Assembly: GCA_002339325.1 (NCBI GenBank)
Contig: DDKK01000038.1
Coordinates: 1 to 40,679 of the forward strand
Length of the DNA: 40,679 bases
Source: Nitrospiraceae bacterium UBA2600
GTDB lineage: Bacteria; Nitrospirota; Thermodesulfovibrionia; Thermodesulfovibrionales; Thermodesulfovibrionaceae
Direction of reading: 5' to 3'
The translations under genes and the position numbers were made by a program. Below the pieces are notes generated by a model that was given only the letters and a program-made list of their open reading frames with translations, was not told where the DNA came from and did no database searches. Below are positions 33,162 through 40,184 of this stretch, one piece after another. Numbering within the stretch: the stretch's first letter is position 1; each line of letters begins with the position of its first letter.

Positions 33162-34091
33162 ATGACAACATGTTCCTTTGAAAAAGTTTTACTTCCAGTT
33201 GATAGAAGCGAAAACTCTCAGAGAGCAATAAAGTTTGCCGGAGCACTTCTTTCAGAGGCAACCTCTTCAGAAGTAACACTTCTTTATGTTATGACAGGAG
33301 GATATTTGAGCGATAGAATGAAAAACATTGATTTCAGGGCAGAATTGATAAAAGAAACGCAGACATTTAAAAAAATTCGAGAAAAACACATAGAGGAAAA
33401 CATCTTACCTTTTCTCACAGAATATGAAAATGATATTAAAAAACTTGGCTTTAAGGGAAACATTTTGAAAGTTATAGAAGAGGGAGAGGCAGGAAATAAA
33501 ATTATAGAGTTTGCAAAAGATAAAAAAATCCCTACATTAGTAATGGCAAGAAGAGGCATGTCAGAGTGGAAAGGCTATATTTTAGGAAGTGTTTCAAATA
33601 AGATAATTCACGGTTTGCTTAATCAAAATATCTATATTGTGGGACAGAAGATAAAAGAAAACCCATTGGCTCGAATTCTTCTTCCCGTAGATGGTTCAGA
33701 GTATTCAATGAGAGCAGTTCAACATTTAGCCTGTATAGGAAAAATAGTAAAGGCGATACAAAAAATTACAATTCTTAGAGTAATCAATGTCTCTCTCTAT
33801 CTTGAAAGAGTAAGGCAGGGAATTGACCCAGAGGCTGAAGCAGAGGAAACCCTTTCATTAGCAAAGAAAATTTTAGTTAATGAAGGCATTAAACCAGAAC
33901 TAATTGAGACAAAGAGTGTTGCTGGATTTCCCAAAGACGAAATAGTTAAAGAAGCCCAAGAAGGTGGTTATGACCTCCTATTGATTGGAAGAAAAGGTCG
34001 TTCTGCCATCAAAGACATAGTTTTAGGTGGTGTAAGCTCCTCGATTTTAAACAACTGTTTTGAACAGACAATTGCGATAATTAATCAGTAG
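33162..34091 (+). CDS. Tandem universal stress protein
   Basis: 310-residue cytoplasmic protein of two UspA domains. The first starts KVLLPVDRSENSQRAIKFA and ends MARRGMSEWKGYILGSVSNK. The second starts RILLPVDGSEYSMRAVQHL and ends IGRKGRSAIKDIVLGGVSSS. The second keeps the G-2x-G-9x-G nucleotide-binding spacing, while the first lacks its leading Gly, so only the second half may bind ATP. I chose ATG 33162 because AAGGAGG lies 7 nt upstream; an in-frame TTG at 33156 is too close. Usp proteins often sit with transporters and modulate them. It is fifth after GntR in the operon. Confidence 0.9.
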   Translation: MTTCSFEKVLLPVDRSENSQRAIKFAGALLSEATSSEVTLLYVMTGGYLSDRMKNIDFRAELIKETQTFKKIREKHIEENILPFLTEYENDIKKLGFKGNILKVIEEGEAGNKIIEFAKDKKIPTLVMARRGMSEWKGYILGSVSNKIIHGLLNQNIYIVGQKIKENPLARILLPVDGSEYSMRAVQHLACIGKIVKAIQKITILRVINVSLYLERVRQGIDPEAEAEETLSLAKKILVNEGIKPELIETKSVAGFPKDEIVKEAQEGGYDLLLIGRKGRSAIKDIVLGGVSSSILNNCFEQTIAIINQ

Positions 34092-34100
34092 GTGGGAAAA

Positions 34101-34496
34101 TTGGAAGAGTTTAGAATTCTTCTCGTTGACGATGAGATTGAGTTTGTGGTAACACTGTCAGAGAGACTTTCCATGAGAAAATACAATGTAAAGGTCGCTA
34201 CCTCTGCTGTTGAAGCAATGCCTCTTATTTATAGTTACTCTCCACATCTAATTATTCTTGATATAAGAATGCCCGAAATGAACGGTTTAGAATTTCTTAA
34301 GTTGATAAAGAAAATCAATCCTGCCACTGAAGTGCTAATGCTAACTGCTTACGGCGATCTAAAATATGTTGAGGAGGCTATAAAAGAGGGGGCACTGGAG
34401 TATATAATTAAACCAATTGATATAAGAGAGCTTATAATAAAAATTGAGAAGCTTAGAGAGAAAATTCAAAAAAGGGGGGTATTTTCAAATGTCTAA
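34101..34496 (+). CDS. Receiver-only response regulator
   Basis: About 131 residues, a lone CheY-like receiver: ILLVDDEIEF, phosphoacceptor Asp54 in LDIRMPEMNG, LTAYG, and IKPIDI with the conserved lysine. The start is uncertain. GTG at 34092 directly follows the usp stop without a Shine-Dalgarno, while TTG at 34101 has AGGTGG 5 nt upstream; I prefer TTG. It overlaps the next receiver gene by 8 bp. No output domain, so it must act by protein contact or within a phosphorelay. Confidence 0.88.
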   Translation: MEEFRILLVDDEIEFVVTLSERLSMRKYNVKVATSAVEAMPLIYSYSPHLIILDIRMPEMNGLEFLKLIKKINPATEVLMLTAYGDLKYVEEAIKEGALEYIIKPIDIRELIIKIEKLREKIQKRGVFSNV

Positions 34497-34932
34497 TGAA
34501 GAACTCAAAGCAAATGTATTACTCGTTGATGATGAAGAGCAGTTTTTGAAAGTTGTCTCACAAAGACTTGGAATGAGGGGGCTAAAGGTTGAGGCTGCAA
34601 CAAGCGGTGAAGAAGCAATTAAAAAGGCAGACCAGCGGGATTTTGATGCTATTATTCTTGACCTTGTAATGCCTGGTAAAAGTGGCATAGAGGTTTTAAA
34701 AGAGATAAAAGCCAAACATCCAGATTTGCAGATAATCATGTTAACAGGTCACGGAAGCATTGAGGCAGGTGTTGAGGCAATAAAAGAAGGAGCAATTGAT
34801 TTTATGCAGAAACCTGTTGATTTTGAAAAGCTTATGAAAAAAATAGAAGAGGCAAAAAACAAGAGATTTCTAATAATAGAGAAGAAACACGAGGAACATC
34901 TAAAAGAAATTCTTCAGAGTAAGCCTTGGTAG
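34489..34932 (+). CDS. Receiver-only response regulator
   Basis: 147 residues from ATG 34489, with VLLVDDEEQF, D58 in ILDLVMPGKSG, MLTGHGS and MQKPVDFEKL. The C-terminal tail is charged and helical (KIEEAKNKRFLIIEKKHEEH) and has no DNA-binding motif. GGGGGG 9 nt upstream supports this start over one 45 nt earlier that would lie within the previous gene. It is last in the operon, followed by a hairpin at 34939-34961. Confidence 0.9.
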   Translation: MSNEELKANVLLVDDEEQFLKVVSQRLGMRGLKVEAATSGEEAIKKADQRDFDAIILDLVMPGKSGIEVLKEIKAKHPDLQIIMLTGHGSIEAGVEAIKEGAIDFMQKPVDFEKLMKKIEEAKNKRFLIIEKKHEEHLKEILQSKPW

Positions 34933-34938
34933 AGGATA

Positions 34939-34961
34939 GGCTGGGTTGCTGCGACCCAGCC
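34939..34961 (+). terminator. Possible terminator hairpin
   Basis: Perfect 8-bp stem GGCTGGGT/ACCCAGCC with a 7-nt loop, 7 bp after the last receiver stop and 35 bp from the end of the convergent membrane-protein gene. There is no clean U-tract on either strand (plus side reads CTCAATCTCTTT), so termination strength is uncertain. It could serve both directions. Confidence 0.5.
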
Positions 34962-34996
34962 CTCAATCTCTTTATAAATTTAGAATTATTAATGAA

Positions 34997-35410
34997 TCAA
35001 TGTCCACCTACATGGAGAAGTCCTGAGGCAGCAAGTATTAAAATCAAGCATTCTGCTAATGCAAATATGAAATAGGCAATATCCTTCTTTTTTAGGAAAA
35101 TCGGTAGTATCCTTACATAGCAAAGTATTGTTACAGCTCCTAAGAAGGCTACGGGAACAAAATTTAAAAAATCGCCCTTTGTTACCATGCTTACCCATGC
35201 CCATCCTGGCTTTATCCCTGCAGAAGACAGATACTCATGGGCTTTTAATTTCCAATATTTGGGCAAGTCTGAAATCGGTATCTGAGGCGAAAGTATGCCT
35301 GTAAGATAAATAATAAAAGTAAGAATCAGCAGAAGAAGACCGATTTTCATTCCCCAGTCAAGCCATTTTGCATAGGCAATCTGTTCTTCTTTAATCTGAT
35401 GTTTGGTCAT
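34997..35410 (-). CDS. Small integral membrane protein, TauE/SafE partner
   Basis: 137 residues with about three membrane helices (MKIGLLLLILTFIIYLTGIL; VPVAFLGAVTILCYVRIL; IAYFIFALAECLILILAASG) and a hydrophilic loop between the first two. I do not recognise a named domain. It follows the TauE/SafE gene by 12 nt on the same strand, and small membrane proteins of this kind often accompany TauE permeases, so it may be a subunit or regulator. It ends in HVGGH. Confidence 0.78.
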   Translation of the reverse strand: MTKHQIKEEQIAYAKWLDWGMKIGLLLLILTFIIYLTGILSPQIPISDLPKYWKLKAHEYLSSAGIKPGWAWVSMVTKGDFLNFVPVAFLGAVTILCYVRILPIFLKKKDIAYFIFALAECLILILAASGLLHVGGH

Positions 35411-35422
35411 TTTTAGCCTCCA

Positions 35423-36364
35423 TTATTTCCAAATTCCAAGTCCTTTGAGGAGTGCTCTTACTCCTGCAAAGAGAAGCATGGCTATGACAATGTATCTAAC
35501 TACTTTGGGCTTTGCTACTGCGAGGATTCTTACTCCAACTACTGAGCCAAGCATTATTCCTACAACACTTGGTGCAACCATCATGGGAAGCACTGCACCG
35601 TTGTTTAGATAAATCCATGCTGCCGAAGTGTCTGTAATGGATAGAAGAAACTTGCTTGTTGCCACTGAAACTTTAAGGGGTGCTCCCATAAGAAGATTTA
35701 AAACTGGCACATTTGCCCATCCAGCACCGAGTCCGAACATACCAGCCATTATTCCAATTGCAATGAAAAGTATCATTGCCTGAGGAGTTCTGTGAACCTT
35801 CCATTCAATCTCTTTTCCTGTTGATATTTCATTGTATATGCCGCTGATTTTCAGAGCCTGCGAGAGTGCATCAGCCTTTTTAACCTCTGGATATTCAGAC
35901 TTCTTTGCAAGAAGCATTATTGCAACAATCATCAGAATTGTTCCTCCCAGAGCAATATTAACTACATGAGGTGGAAGAGCAAGTCCTATCATTGCACCAA
36001 CTATGGCAGAGGCTGAGGCTATTAATGCAAGAGGTATGGCAAGCCTTAGGTCAGCAAATCCTCTTTTTAAAAGTCCTGGTCCTGCAGCAAGAGCACCTGC
36101 CAAAGCTACGAAAAGCCCCGCACCTCTTACAAAATCCATGTTGAAAGGGAAAAAGCCACCTACAATTGGAACAAACAACACCCCACCACCAACACCACCT
36201 AAAACTGCTAAAACTCCAAGTATAAATGTGACTATGAATAAAATAAGAGGCCATGCCCACCATGGCATTGAGCTATCTGTTGGAGTCATTGAATCTGCAA
36301 AAACAGAAGTAGCAAAGAGAGGAATAATTAAAATAAGGAATAAACTGAGGTATCTAATCTTCAT
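35423..36364 (-). CDS. TauE/SafE-family anion exporter
   Basis: 313-residue membrane permease of the sulfite-exporter family. An N-terminal signal-like helix (MKIRYLSLFLILIIPLFATS) precedes the usual pair of four-helix repeats. The first contains GGVGGGVLFVPIVGGFF and the second GMFGLGAGWANVPVLNLLMGAPLKVSVATSK. A hydrophilic cytoplasmic loop at about 150-185 separates them. Family members export or import sulfite, sulfoacetate, taurine-derived or other small anions. Shine-Dalgarno AGGAGG lies 6 nt before the start. It is convergent to the DASS/LCIB operon and may work with it. Confidence 0.9.
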   Translation of the reverse strand: MKIRYLSLFLILIIPLFATSVFADSMTPTDSSMPWWAWPLILFIVTFILGVLAVLGGVGGGVLFVPIVGGFFPFNMDFVRGAGLFVALAGALAAGPGLLKRGFADLRLAIPLALIASASAIVGAMIGLALPPHVVNIALGGTILMIVAIMLLAKKSEYPEVKKADALSQALKISGIYNEISTGKEIEWKVHRTPQAMILFIAIGIMAGMFGLGAGWANVPVLNLLMGAPLKVSVATSKFLLSITDTSAAWIYLNNGAVLPMMVAPSVVGIMLGSVVGVRILAVAKPKVVRYIVIAMLLFAGVRALLKGLGIWK

Positions 36365-36392
36365 TCTAACCTCCTAACTTTTTCTGTGTAAG

Positions 36393-36398
36393 ATTATA
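36393..36398 (-). promoter_or_regulatory. -10 box of the tauE operon
   Basis: Minus-strand TATAAT 28 nt before the tauE start, leaving a short leader with a Shine-Dalgarno (in contrast to the leaderless heads elsewhere). The -35 region is not consensus, so an activator may be needed. The candidate operator repeats at 36402-36449 cover the -35 region and upstream. Confidence 0.5.
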
Positions 36399-36401
36399 AA
36401 A

Positions 36402-36449
36402 TTATTACATAAATAACCTAAAAAAAGGTTATTATAATTTTTTATAACC
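36402..36449. promoter_or_regulatory. Candidate operator repeats upstream of tauE
   Basis: Three alternating hexamers: ATAACC (36413-36418), GGTTAT (36427-36432) and ATAACC (36444-36449). The first pair forms an 8-bp inverted repeat, AATAACCT-N6-AGGTTATT, and the two direct copies are 31 bp apart, about three helical turns. TTATTACAT at 36402-36410 is the complement of ATGTAATAA at 27854-27862 in the GntR operator region. Suggestive of cooperative regulator binding; the AT-rich background lowers certainty. Confidence 0.4.
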
Positions 36450-36508
36450 GAATAATTTATAATTGCTTTACATTTTTTTGTAGTTTTTTTATTATTATGT
36501 AAAGAACG

Positions 36509-36608
36509 AGGCTGTTCAATTGCTAAGGGTCATCCCGAGGGCTTTGCCCGAGGGATCTCTTCCTTTAACTGAGGAGATTCCTCGTTGCTAACACTCCTCG
36601 GAATGACA
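36509..36608 (-). repeat. Dispersed palindromic repeat (GTCATTCCGAGG type), minus orientation
   Basis: About 100 bp. On the minus strand it starts TGTCATTCCGAGGAG, contains CGAGGAATCTCC and ends AATTGAACAGCCT. A 13-bp end (36509-36521) is the exact complement of 40157-40169 in the other copy. Internal hairpins include GGGC-TTT-GCCC and GAGGA-GAT-TCCTC. It encodes nothing and resembles the widespread intergenic repeats of this sequence type. Confidence 0.75.
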
Positions 36609-36614
36609 CTTTTA

Positions 36615-36669
36615 CTGTCACCCTGAACGTAAGCGAAGGGTCTCCTCCTTTGGAGGCGAGGAATGACAG
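36615..36669 (+). repeat. Partial second palindromic repeat of the same family
   Basis: A 55-bp unit from CTGTCACCCTGAACG to GAGGAATGACAG, separated from the previous copy by a few bases and in the opposite orientation. Ends CTGTCA/TGACAG are inverted; CTCC-TCCTTT-GGAG forms an internal stem. The remaining 97 bp to the next gene hold only a possible promoter region, and I see no RNA gene in this gap. Confidence 0.65.
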
Positions 36670-36766
36670 TTATAGGTAATTAAGAAATCTAAGGACTTGT
36701 GGTTAATTGATTTTCAATACACTACAAGTTTTTGAACAGTCTCTAAAGAATGTCAAGGAGGTAAAC

Positions 36767-37225
36767 ATGGGAAGGCAGATGAGAGTTTTATTAGTAGACG
36801 ATGAAGTAGAGTTTGTCAAAACTCTCGCTAAAAGGCTTGAGATGAGACAACTTAAACCTGACACTGTATACAGTGGTGAAGAAGCAATAAAATACGCAGA
36901 GGAACAGGAGCCGGATGTTATAGTACTTGACCTCCGAATGCCCGGAATGGATGGTATTGAAGTGTTAAGACAGATTAGGCAAGCCTATCCTACAACACAG
37001 GTAATAATACTTACTGCTCACGGCACAGAAAAAGACCAAGAAGAAGCTCAGAAGCTTGGTGCGTATGAGTTTTTGAGAAAGCCTGTTGATATTGAAACTC
37101 TAATGGATAAAATCAAGGGAGCTTATCAGAGAAAACTTGAGCTCACCATGTCTGCAATTGCCTTTGCCGAAGAAGGGGATTTTGACACAGCAAGAAAAAT
37201 AATGGAAAATAAGGACGAAAAATAG
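36767..37225 (+). CDS. Receiver-only response regulator with C-terminal tail
   Basis: 152 residues from ATG 36767, chosen for AAGGAGG 6 nt upstream; reading from 36707 adds 20 residues without support. Receiver residues are VLLVDDEVEF, D55 in VLDLRMPGMDG, LTAHG and RKPVDIETL. The tail of about 30 residues (LELTMSAIAFAEEGDFDTARKIM) looks like a short TPR-like helix pair, which may mediate protein binding. Its stop codon is 1 nt from the convergent stop of the ChpT-like gene. A weak inverted repeat ACTTGT...ACAAGT (36695-36729) lies upstream. Confidence 0.9.
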   Translation: MGRQMRVLLVDDEVEFVKTLAKRLEMRQLKPDTVYSGEEAIKYAEEQEPDVIVLDLRMPGMDGIEVLRQIRQAYPTTQVIILTAHGTEKDQEEAQKLGAYEFLRKPVDIETLMDKIKGAYQRKLELTMSAIAFAEEGDFDTARKIMENKDEK

Positions 37226-37226
37226 T

Positions 37227-37856
37227 CTATACAGGGATTTCGATATTAACGACCTTATCGTTGGATGTAATCTTTATGTTGGTAAGTGATAGTATTTCCT
37301 GAATAGTTGAAATTTGCCATATTTCTTGATTGATGCTTTCTGTAAAATCGCCTTCATATTTTACTGTTAATTTAACAAAGCCGTTTTCTCCTTTAGCCGT
37401 CACTGTTATATTTGTATCAGGCTTTGATTTCTTCAAAAAGCTATCTATCGCATAGAATATGGCAAATTCTAATAAGAAGGGAGAGTTCTCAAGGTCAGGC
37501 AGGCTTTCGGGTATATCATACTTTAGGGAAACCTTTTTTCTGCTTGAGTATCTCTTAAGCAGTTCAAATAACTCTTCAACGGTTGAACTTAATTTGAAGG
37601 AACTTTTAAGATTGTCCATTCTGTGTGCAAATCTATTGAAATAGCCTATGAAATTTACGCTTTTTTGTATCTGATTTTCTATTGCTTCAAGACTTTCAAC
37701 TACATAGGGCATTTCCTTTTTATCAATGGATTTTTTGCCTTTACATATATCACTGATTAGACCGGCTGATTCTTTTATCAAAGCAAGATGATTATTGATT
37801 TCGTGTGTAAAATCTGCTATAATCTTGCCTACAAAAACTAAGGGTTTGTCAATCAT
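37227..37856 (-). CDS. Kinase-like phosphotransfer protein, ChpT-like (degenerate ATPase)
   Basis: 209 residues. The N-terminal half is a histidine-kinase dimerisation helix pair with the H-box DFTHEINNHLALI (H18), almost the same as HEINNPLAII in the two full kinases here. The C-terminal half has the rough length and strand/helix order of a HATPase domain (FLLEFAIFYAIDSFLKK ... VTAKGENGFVKLTVKYEGD) but lacks the D-x-G-x-G and GTGLGL boxes that bind ATP. No sensor or membrane segment. Size and layout match Caulobacter ChpT-type histidine phosphotransferases, so it likely relays phosphate between receivers rather than autophosphorylating. It overlaps the receiver gene upstream by 4 bp. Confidence 0.72.
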   Translation of the reverse strand: MIDKPLVFVGKIIADFTHEINNHLALIKESAGLISDICKGKKSIDKKEMPYVVESLEAIENQIQKSVNFIGYFNRFAHRMDNLKSSFKLSSTVEELFELLKRYSSRKKVSLKYDIPESLPDLENSPFLLEFAIFYAIDSFLKKSKPDTNITVTAKGENGFVKLTVKYEGDFTESINQEIWQISTIQEILSLTNIKITSNDKVVNIEIPV

Positions 37857-38230
37857 ATACTTTCCTCCTTTTTTAGCTTTGCACTGTCAATTTTAGATAC
37901 TAAATCTTCAATATCAACGGGTTTTATTAAATAATCGAAAGCACCACTTTGTAGGCTTTTGTTTATTCTCTCTGTGTCACCATATCCTGAAAGCATAATT
38001 ACTTGAATAGAAGGGTTTATCTCTTTTATCCTTTTTAATACTTCAAGTCCATCTGTGTCTTGCAATCCTATATCAAGAATGATAACGTCCGGAATTTGTT
38101 TAATGAAATTGATAGCTTCGGACAAACTTACGACACCGCTTGCATCATATCCTCTAAGATTTAGTCTTTCCGTTAGAGCTGTAACCAGCTCCTGTTCATC
38201 ATCGATAATAAGAACCTTTGCCTTCTTCAT
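37853..38230 (-). CDS. Receiver-only response regulator
   Basis: 125 residues, one CheY-like receiver: VLIIDDEQEL, phosphoacceptor D53 in IILDIGLQDTDG, MLSGYGD and IKPVDIEDL. The residues after the Asp lack the common Met-Pro, and Ser replaces Thr at the switch position. Four-bp ATGA overlaps join it to the kinase before it and the ChpT-like protein after it, which strongly suggests a phosphorelay of kinase, receiver and phosphotransferase. Confidence 0.9.
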   Translation of the reverse strand: MKKAKVLIIDDEQELVTALTERLNLRGYDASGVVSLSEAINFIKQIPDVIILDIGLQDTDGLEVLKRIKEINPSIQVIMLSGYGDTERINKSLQSGAFDYLIKPVDIEDLVSKIDSAKLKKEESI

Positions 38231-39924
38231 TTGCTTCTCTCCGTTTCAAAATTAATTGGCATTTCTATAGAGAATGTTGTGCCTTTGTCAACCTCGCTAC
38301 TTACTTTAATATCTCCACCTAACTTTTTAATTATGCCATAGGAAATGTATAAACCAAGACCTGTGCCCTTTTTCTTTGTAGTGTAAAAGGGCTCAAAGAT
38401 GTGCTTTAGTCTCTCTTTTGGAATTCCAGGTCCGTTATCTTTAATTAAGATTCTTATTCGATTATTATCTATCAACTCTGTTTTTATCTCAATCTTACCT
38501 CCCATATCAACGGCATCGACGGCATTATTTATTATATTCAGTAATACCTGTTGTAGCTGGCCTTTATCTGTAGTAATTTTAGGTAGATTGTCTTGAAAAT
38601 CATAGGTAACATTAATGCTTTTAGCTTCAATCTCCTTTACTATAAAGCCTATTACTTCTTGAATTGCCTCATTAAGCTGAAATTGTTCAGTGGTTTTATC
38701 TATCTTCCTTGAGAAACTCAAGAGTCTGTGAGTAATTGTTCTACACCGTACAACACTATCCTGTATAGACCCTATGAGTTGAAGGAATTTTTCTTTGTTC
38801 TGAGTTATGTCTCCATACTCTATCAAGTCTTTCATCAATCCTGCTTTCTCATTTATTATGGCAAGAGGATTATTAATCTCATGGGCTACGCCGGCGGCAA
38901 GCCTTCCAATGGAGGCAAGTTTGTCGGCATGTTCTGCATTAGCTATTGCAATTTCTCTTTCATAGTCTGCTTTCTGAACTCTGTTTACTAAGGTGTTAAT
39001 TGATGTGGTTATAACGAAAAATATAAGAGCAATGCTGAAAATGCTTATCATTGTAACTTCTCTTGTAAAGAAAGAGGGAATTTTTTCATAAGGTTCAGAG
39101 CGTATGAGGGCTACAAGAATCCAGGGAGTATTTTTTATTGTTCCATATGCCAGATAGGCTTGCTTTCTGTCTATGTCGTATTCGTAAATTTTAATATGGT
39201 TCGTATCATCTTCAATGGTCACCTTTAATTTTAGGGGCTCCAGTGCATTGCCAAAAAGTTTAGAGTTTGTCTGTAAAATCTTATCTCTGTTTACAAGAAA
39301 TATATCATCCTGCGATTCAATCTCGAGATTTGACAGTAGTTTCTGTAGAATATCCATATTTATCGATACTCTTAGAAGTCGGAAATCTTTTGAAGAGAGT
39401 TCTTTTTTTATAACTATTGAAAAGTGAGGAATTTTTCTGTATCCAAGAAATACATCGGTTACGTAGACTGTTCTCATTGCCATGTCTTTGAACCATTCGG
39501 CTTGGGAATAATCTCTCCCTGTCAATTGATAAGGTCCGATATACAATGTCTGTATGCCTTTGCTGTTTATAACTCCAATATCAACTATGCCCTCAAACTC
39601 TCTTTTGAAGTCTGAAAATAAACGGTGAAATTTTTTCTCATCAGTAAAATACTCCTCAGGATAAGAGCTTGATACGAACCGGAGAGCAGAAATTCTTTCG
39701 GAGATGAAGAACTCAATGGAGTGCCTCGTTTCCTCCATCTGCCATTTTAAGTTGTTTCGGAAATCATCATGAACTATCTGATATATCCAGAGATATGTTA
39801 TTGTTATTACTATCCCAAGGGGAATAATTGCAAAGAACGTGTTAAGCAGAATTAATCTAAATTTGAGATTAAAATATCTTTCTTCAGTGAGTTTTGATAA
39901 AACTTGCTTTAAAGGATTAAACAT
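38227..39924 (-). CDS. Cache sensor histidine kinase
   Basis: 565-residue membrane kinase. Helices are at about 24-48 and 290-312, with a periplasmic dCache-like region between (ISERISALRFVSSSYPEEYF, DIGVINSKGIQTLYIGPYQLTGRDYSQAEWFKDM). No PAS domain, unlike the kinase at 22542. HisKA H348 lies in GVAHEINNPLAII; HATPase_c has NIINNAVDAV, DNGPGIP and GTGLGLYISYG. The ATG at 39924 has no Shine-Dalgarno and sits 7 nt from an extended -10 box. First gene of the HK-receiver-ChpT-like operon. Confidence 0.92.
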   Translation of the reverse strand: MFNPLKQVLSKLTEERYFNLKFRLILLNTFFAIIPLGIVITITYLWIYQIVHDDFRNNLKWQMEETRHSIEFFISERISALRFVSSSYPEEYFTDEKKFHRLFSDFKREFEGIVDIGVINSKGIQTLYIGPYQLTGRDYSQAEWFKDMAMRTVYVTDVFLGYRKIPHFSIVIKKELSSKDFRLLRVSINMDILQKLLSNLEIESQDDIFLVNRDKILQTNSKLFGNALEPLKLKVTIEDDTNHIKIYEYDIDRKQAYLAYGTIKNTPWILVALIRSEPYEKIPSFFTREVTMISIFSIALIFFVITTSINTLVNRVQKADYEREIAIANAEHADKLASIGRLAAGVAHEINNPLAIINEKAGLMKDLIEYGDITQNKEKFLQLIGSIQDSVVRCRTITHRLLSFSRKIDKTTEQFQLNEAIQEVIGFIVKEIEAKSINVTYDFQDNLPKITTDKGQLQQVLLNIINNAVDAVDMGGKIEIKTELIDNNRIRILIKDNGPGIPKERLKHIFEPFYTTKKKGTGLGLYISYGIIKKLGGDIKVSSEVDKGTTFSIEMPINFETERSK

Positions 39925-39931
39925 TTTCTAA

Positions 39932-39937
39932 ATTATA
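39932..39937 (-). promoter_or_regulatory. Extended -10 promoter of the second kinase, probable leaderless start
   Basis: Minus strand reads TGC-TATAAT-TTAGAAA-ATG, the same layout as trpB: perfect -10, TGn extension, 7 nt to the start codon and no Shine-Dalgarno. Confidence 0.65.
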
Positions 39938-40020
39938 GCAGATTTTAAAGCTAAGGAAAAATTAATTTTCAGTTCAATATCAATTCAATCCAGAGATTTA
40001 TTGGTCTTTCTAAGATAAAG

Positions 40021-40039
40021 TAAGCGGCCTTTCGGCTTA
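40021..40039 (-). terminator. Possible terminator hairpin downstream of the chemotaxis gene
   Basis: On the minus strand TAAGCC-GAAA-GGC... folds with a GNRA tetraloop, and TAAGC/GCTTA can pair outside it; a T-rich CTTTATCTT follows. It is about 145 nt after the chemotaxis stop codon. The stem is short and slightly asymmetric, so this is tentative. Confidence 0.35.
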
Positions 40040-40086
40040 GTCTAAGGGAGTAGAATAGGAAATTATTTTCGAGGCTTTTATATTCC

Positions 40087-40169
40087 TGTCATTCCGAGGA
40101 GAGTAAGCGACGAGGAATCTCTTCTGTTTTGAAGACCCCTCGGAATGACTATTAGTAATTGAACAGCCT
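40087..40169 (+). repeat. Dispersed palindromic repeat (GTCATTCCGAGG type), plus orientation
   Basis: An 83-bp copy of the element at 36509-36608 in inverted orientation. It shares TGTCATTCCGAGGAG, CGACGAGGAATCTC, CCTCGGAATGAC and the 13-bp end AATTGAACAGCCT. It lies 15 bp beyond the chemotaxis gene stop. Together with the other copy it brackets the 36767-39924 signalling block. Confidence 0.78.
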
Positions 40170-40184
40170 TATTTTGAATCCCTC

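Noticed and set aside
36509..36669. CRISPR array or tRNA in the long gap upstream of the receiver at 36767
   Set aside because: There are only one and a half units of a palindromic repeat in opposite orientations, no regular spacers, and no cloverleaf or CCA-type 3' end.
36707..36766. 20-residue N-terminal extension of the receiver at 36767
   Set aside because: The strong AAGGAGG before 36767 and the usual receiver N-terminus favour the later ATG.
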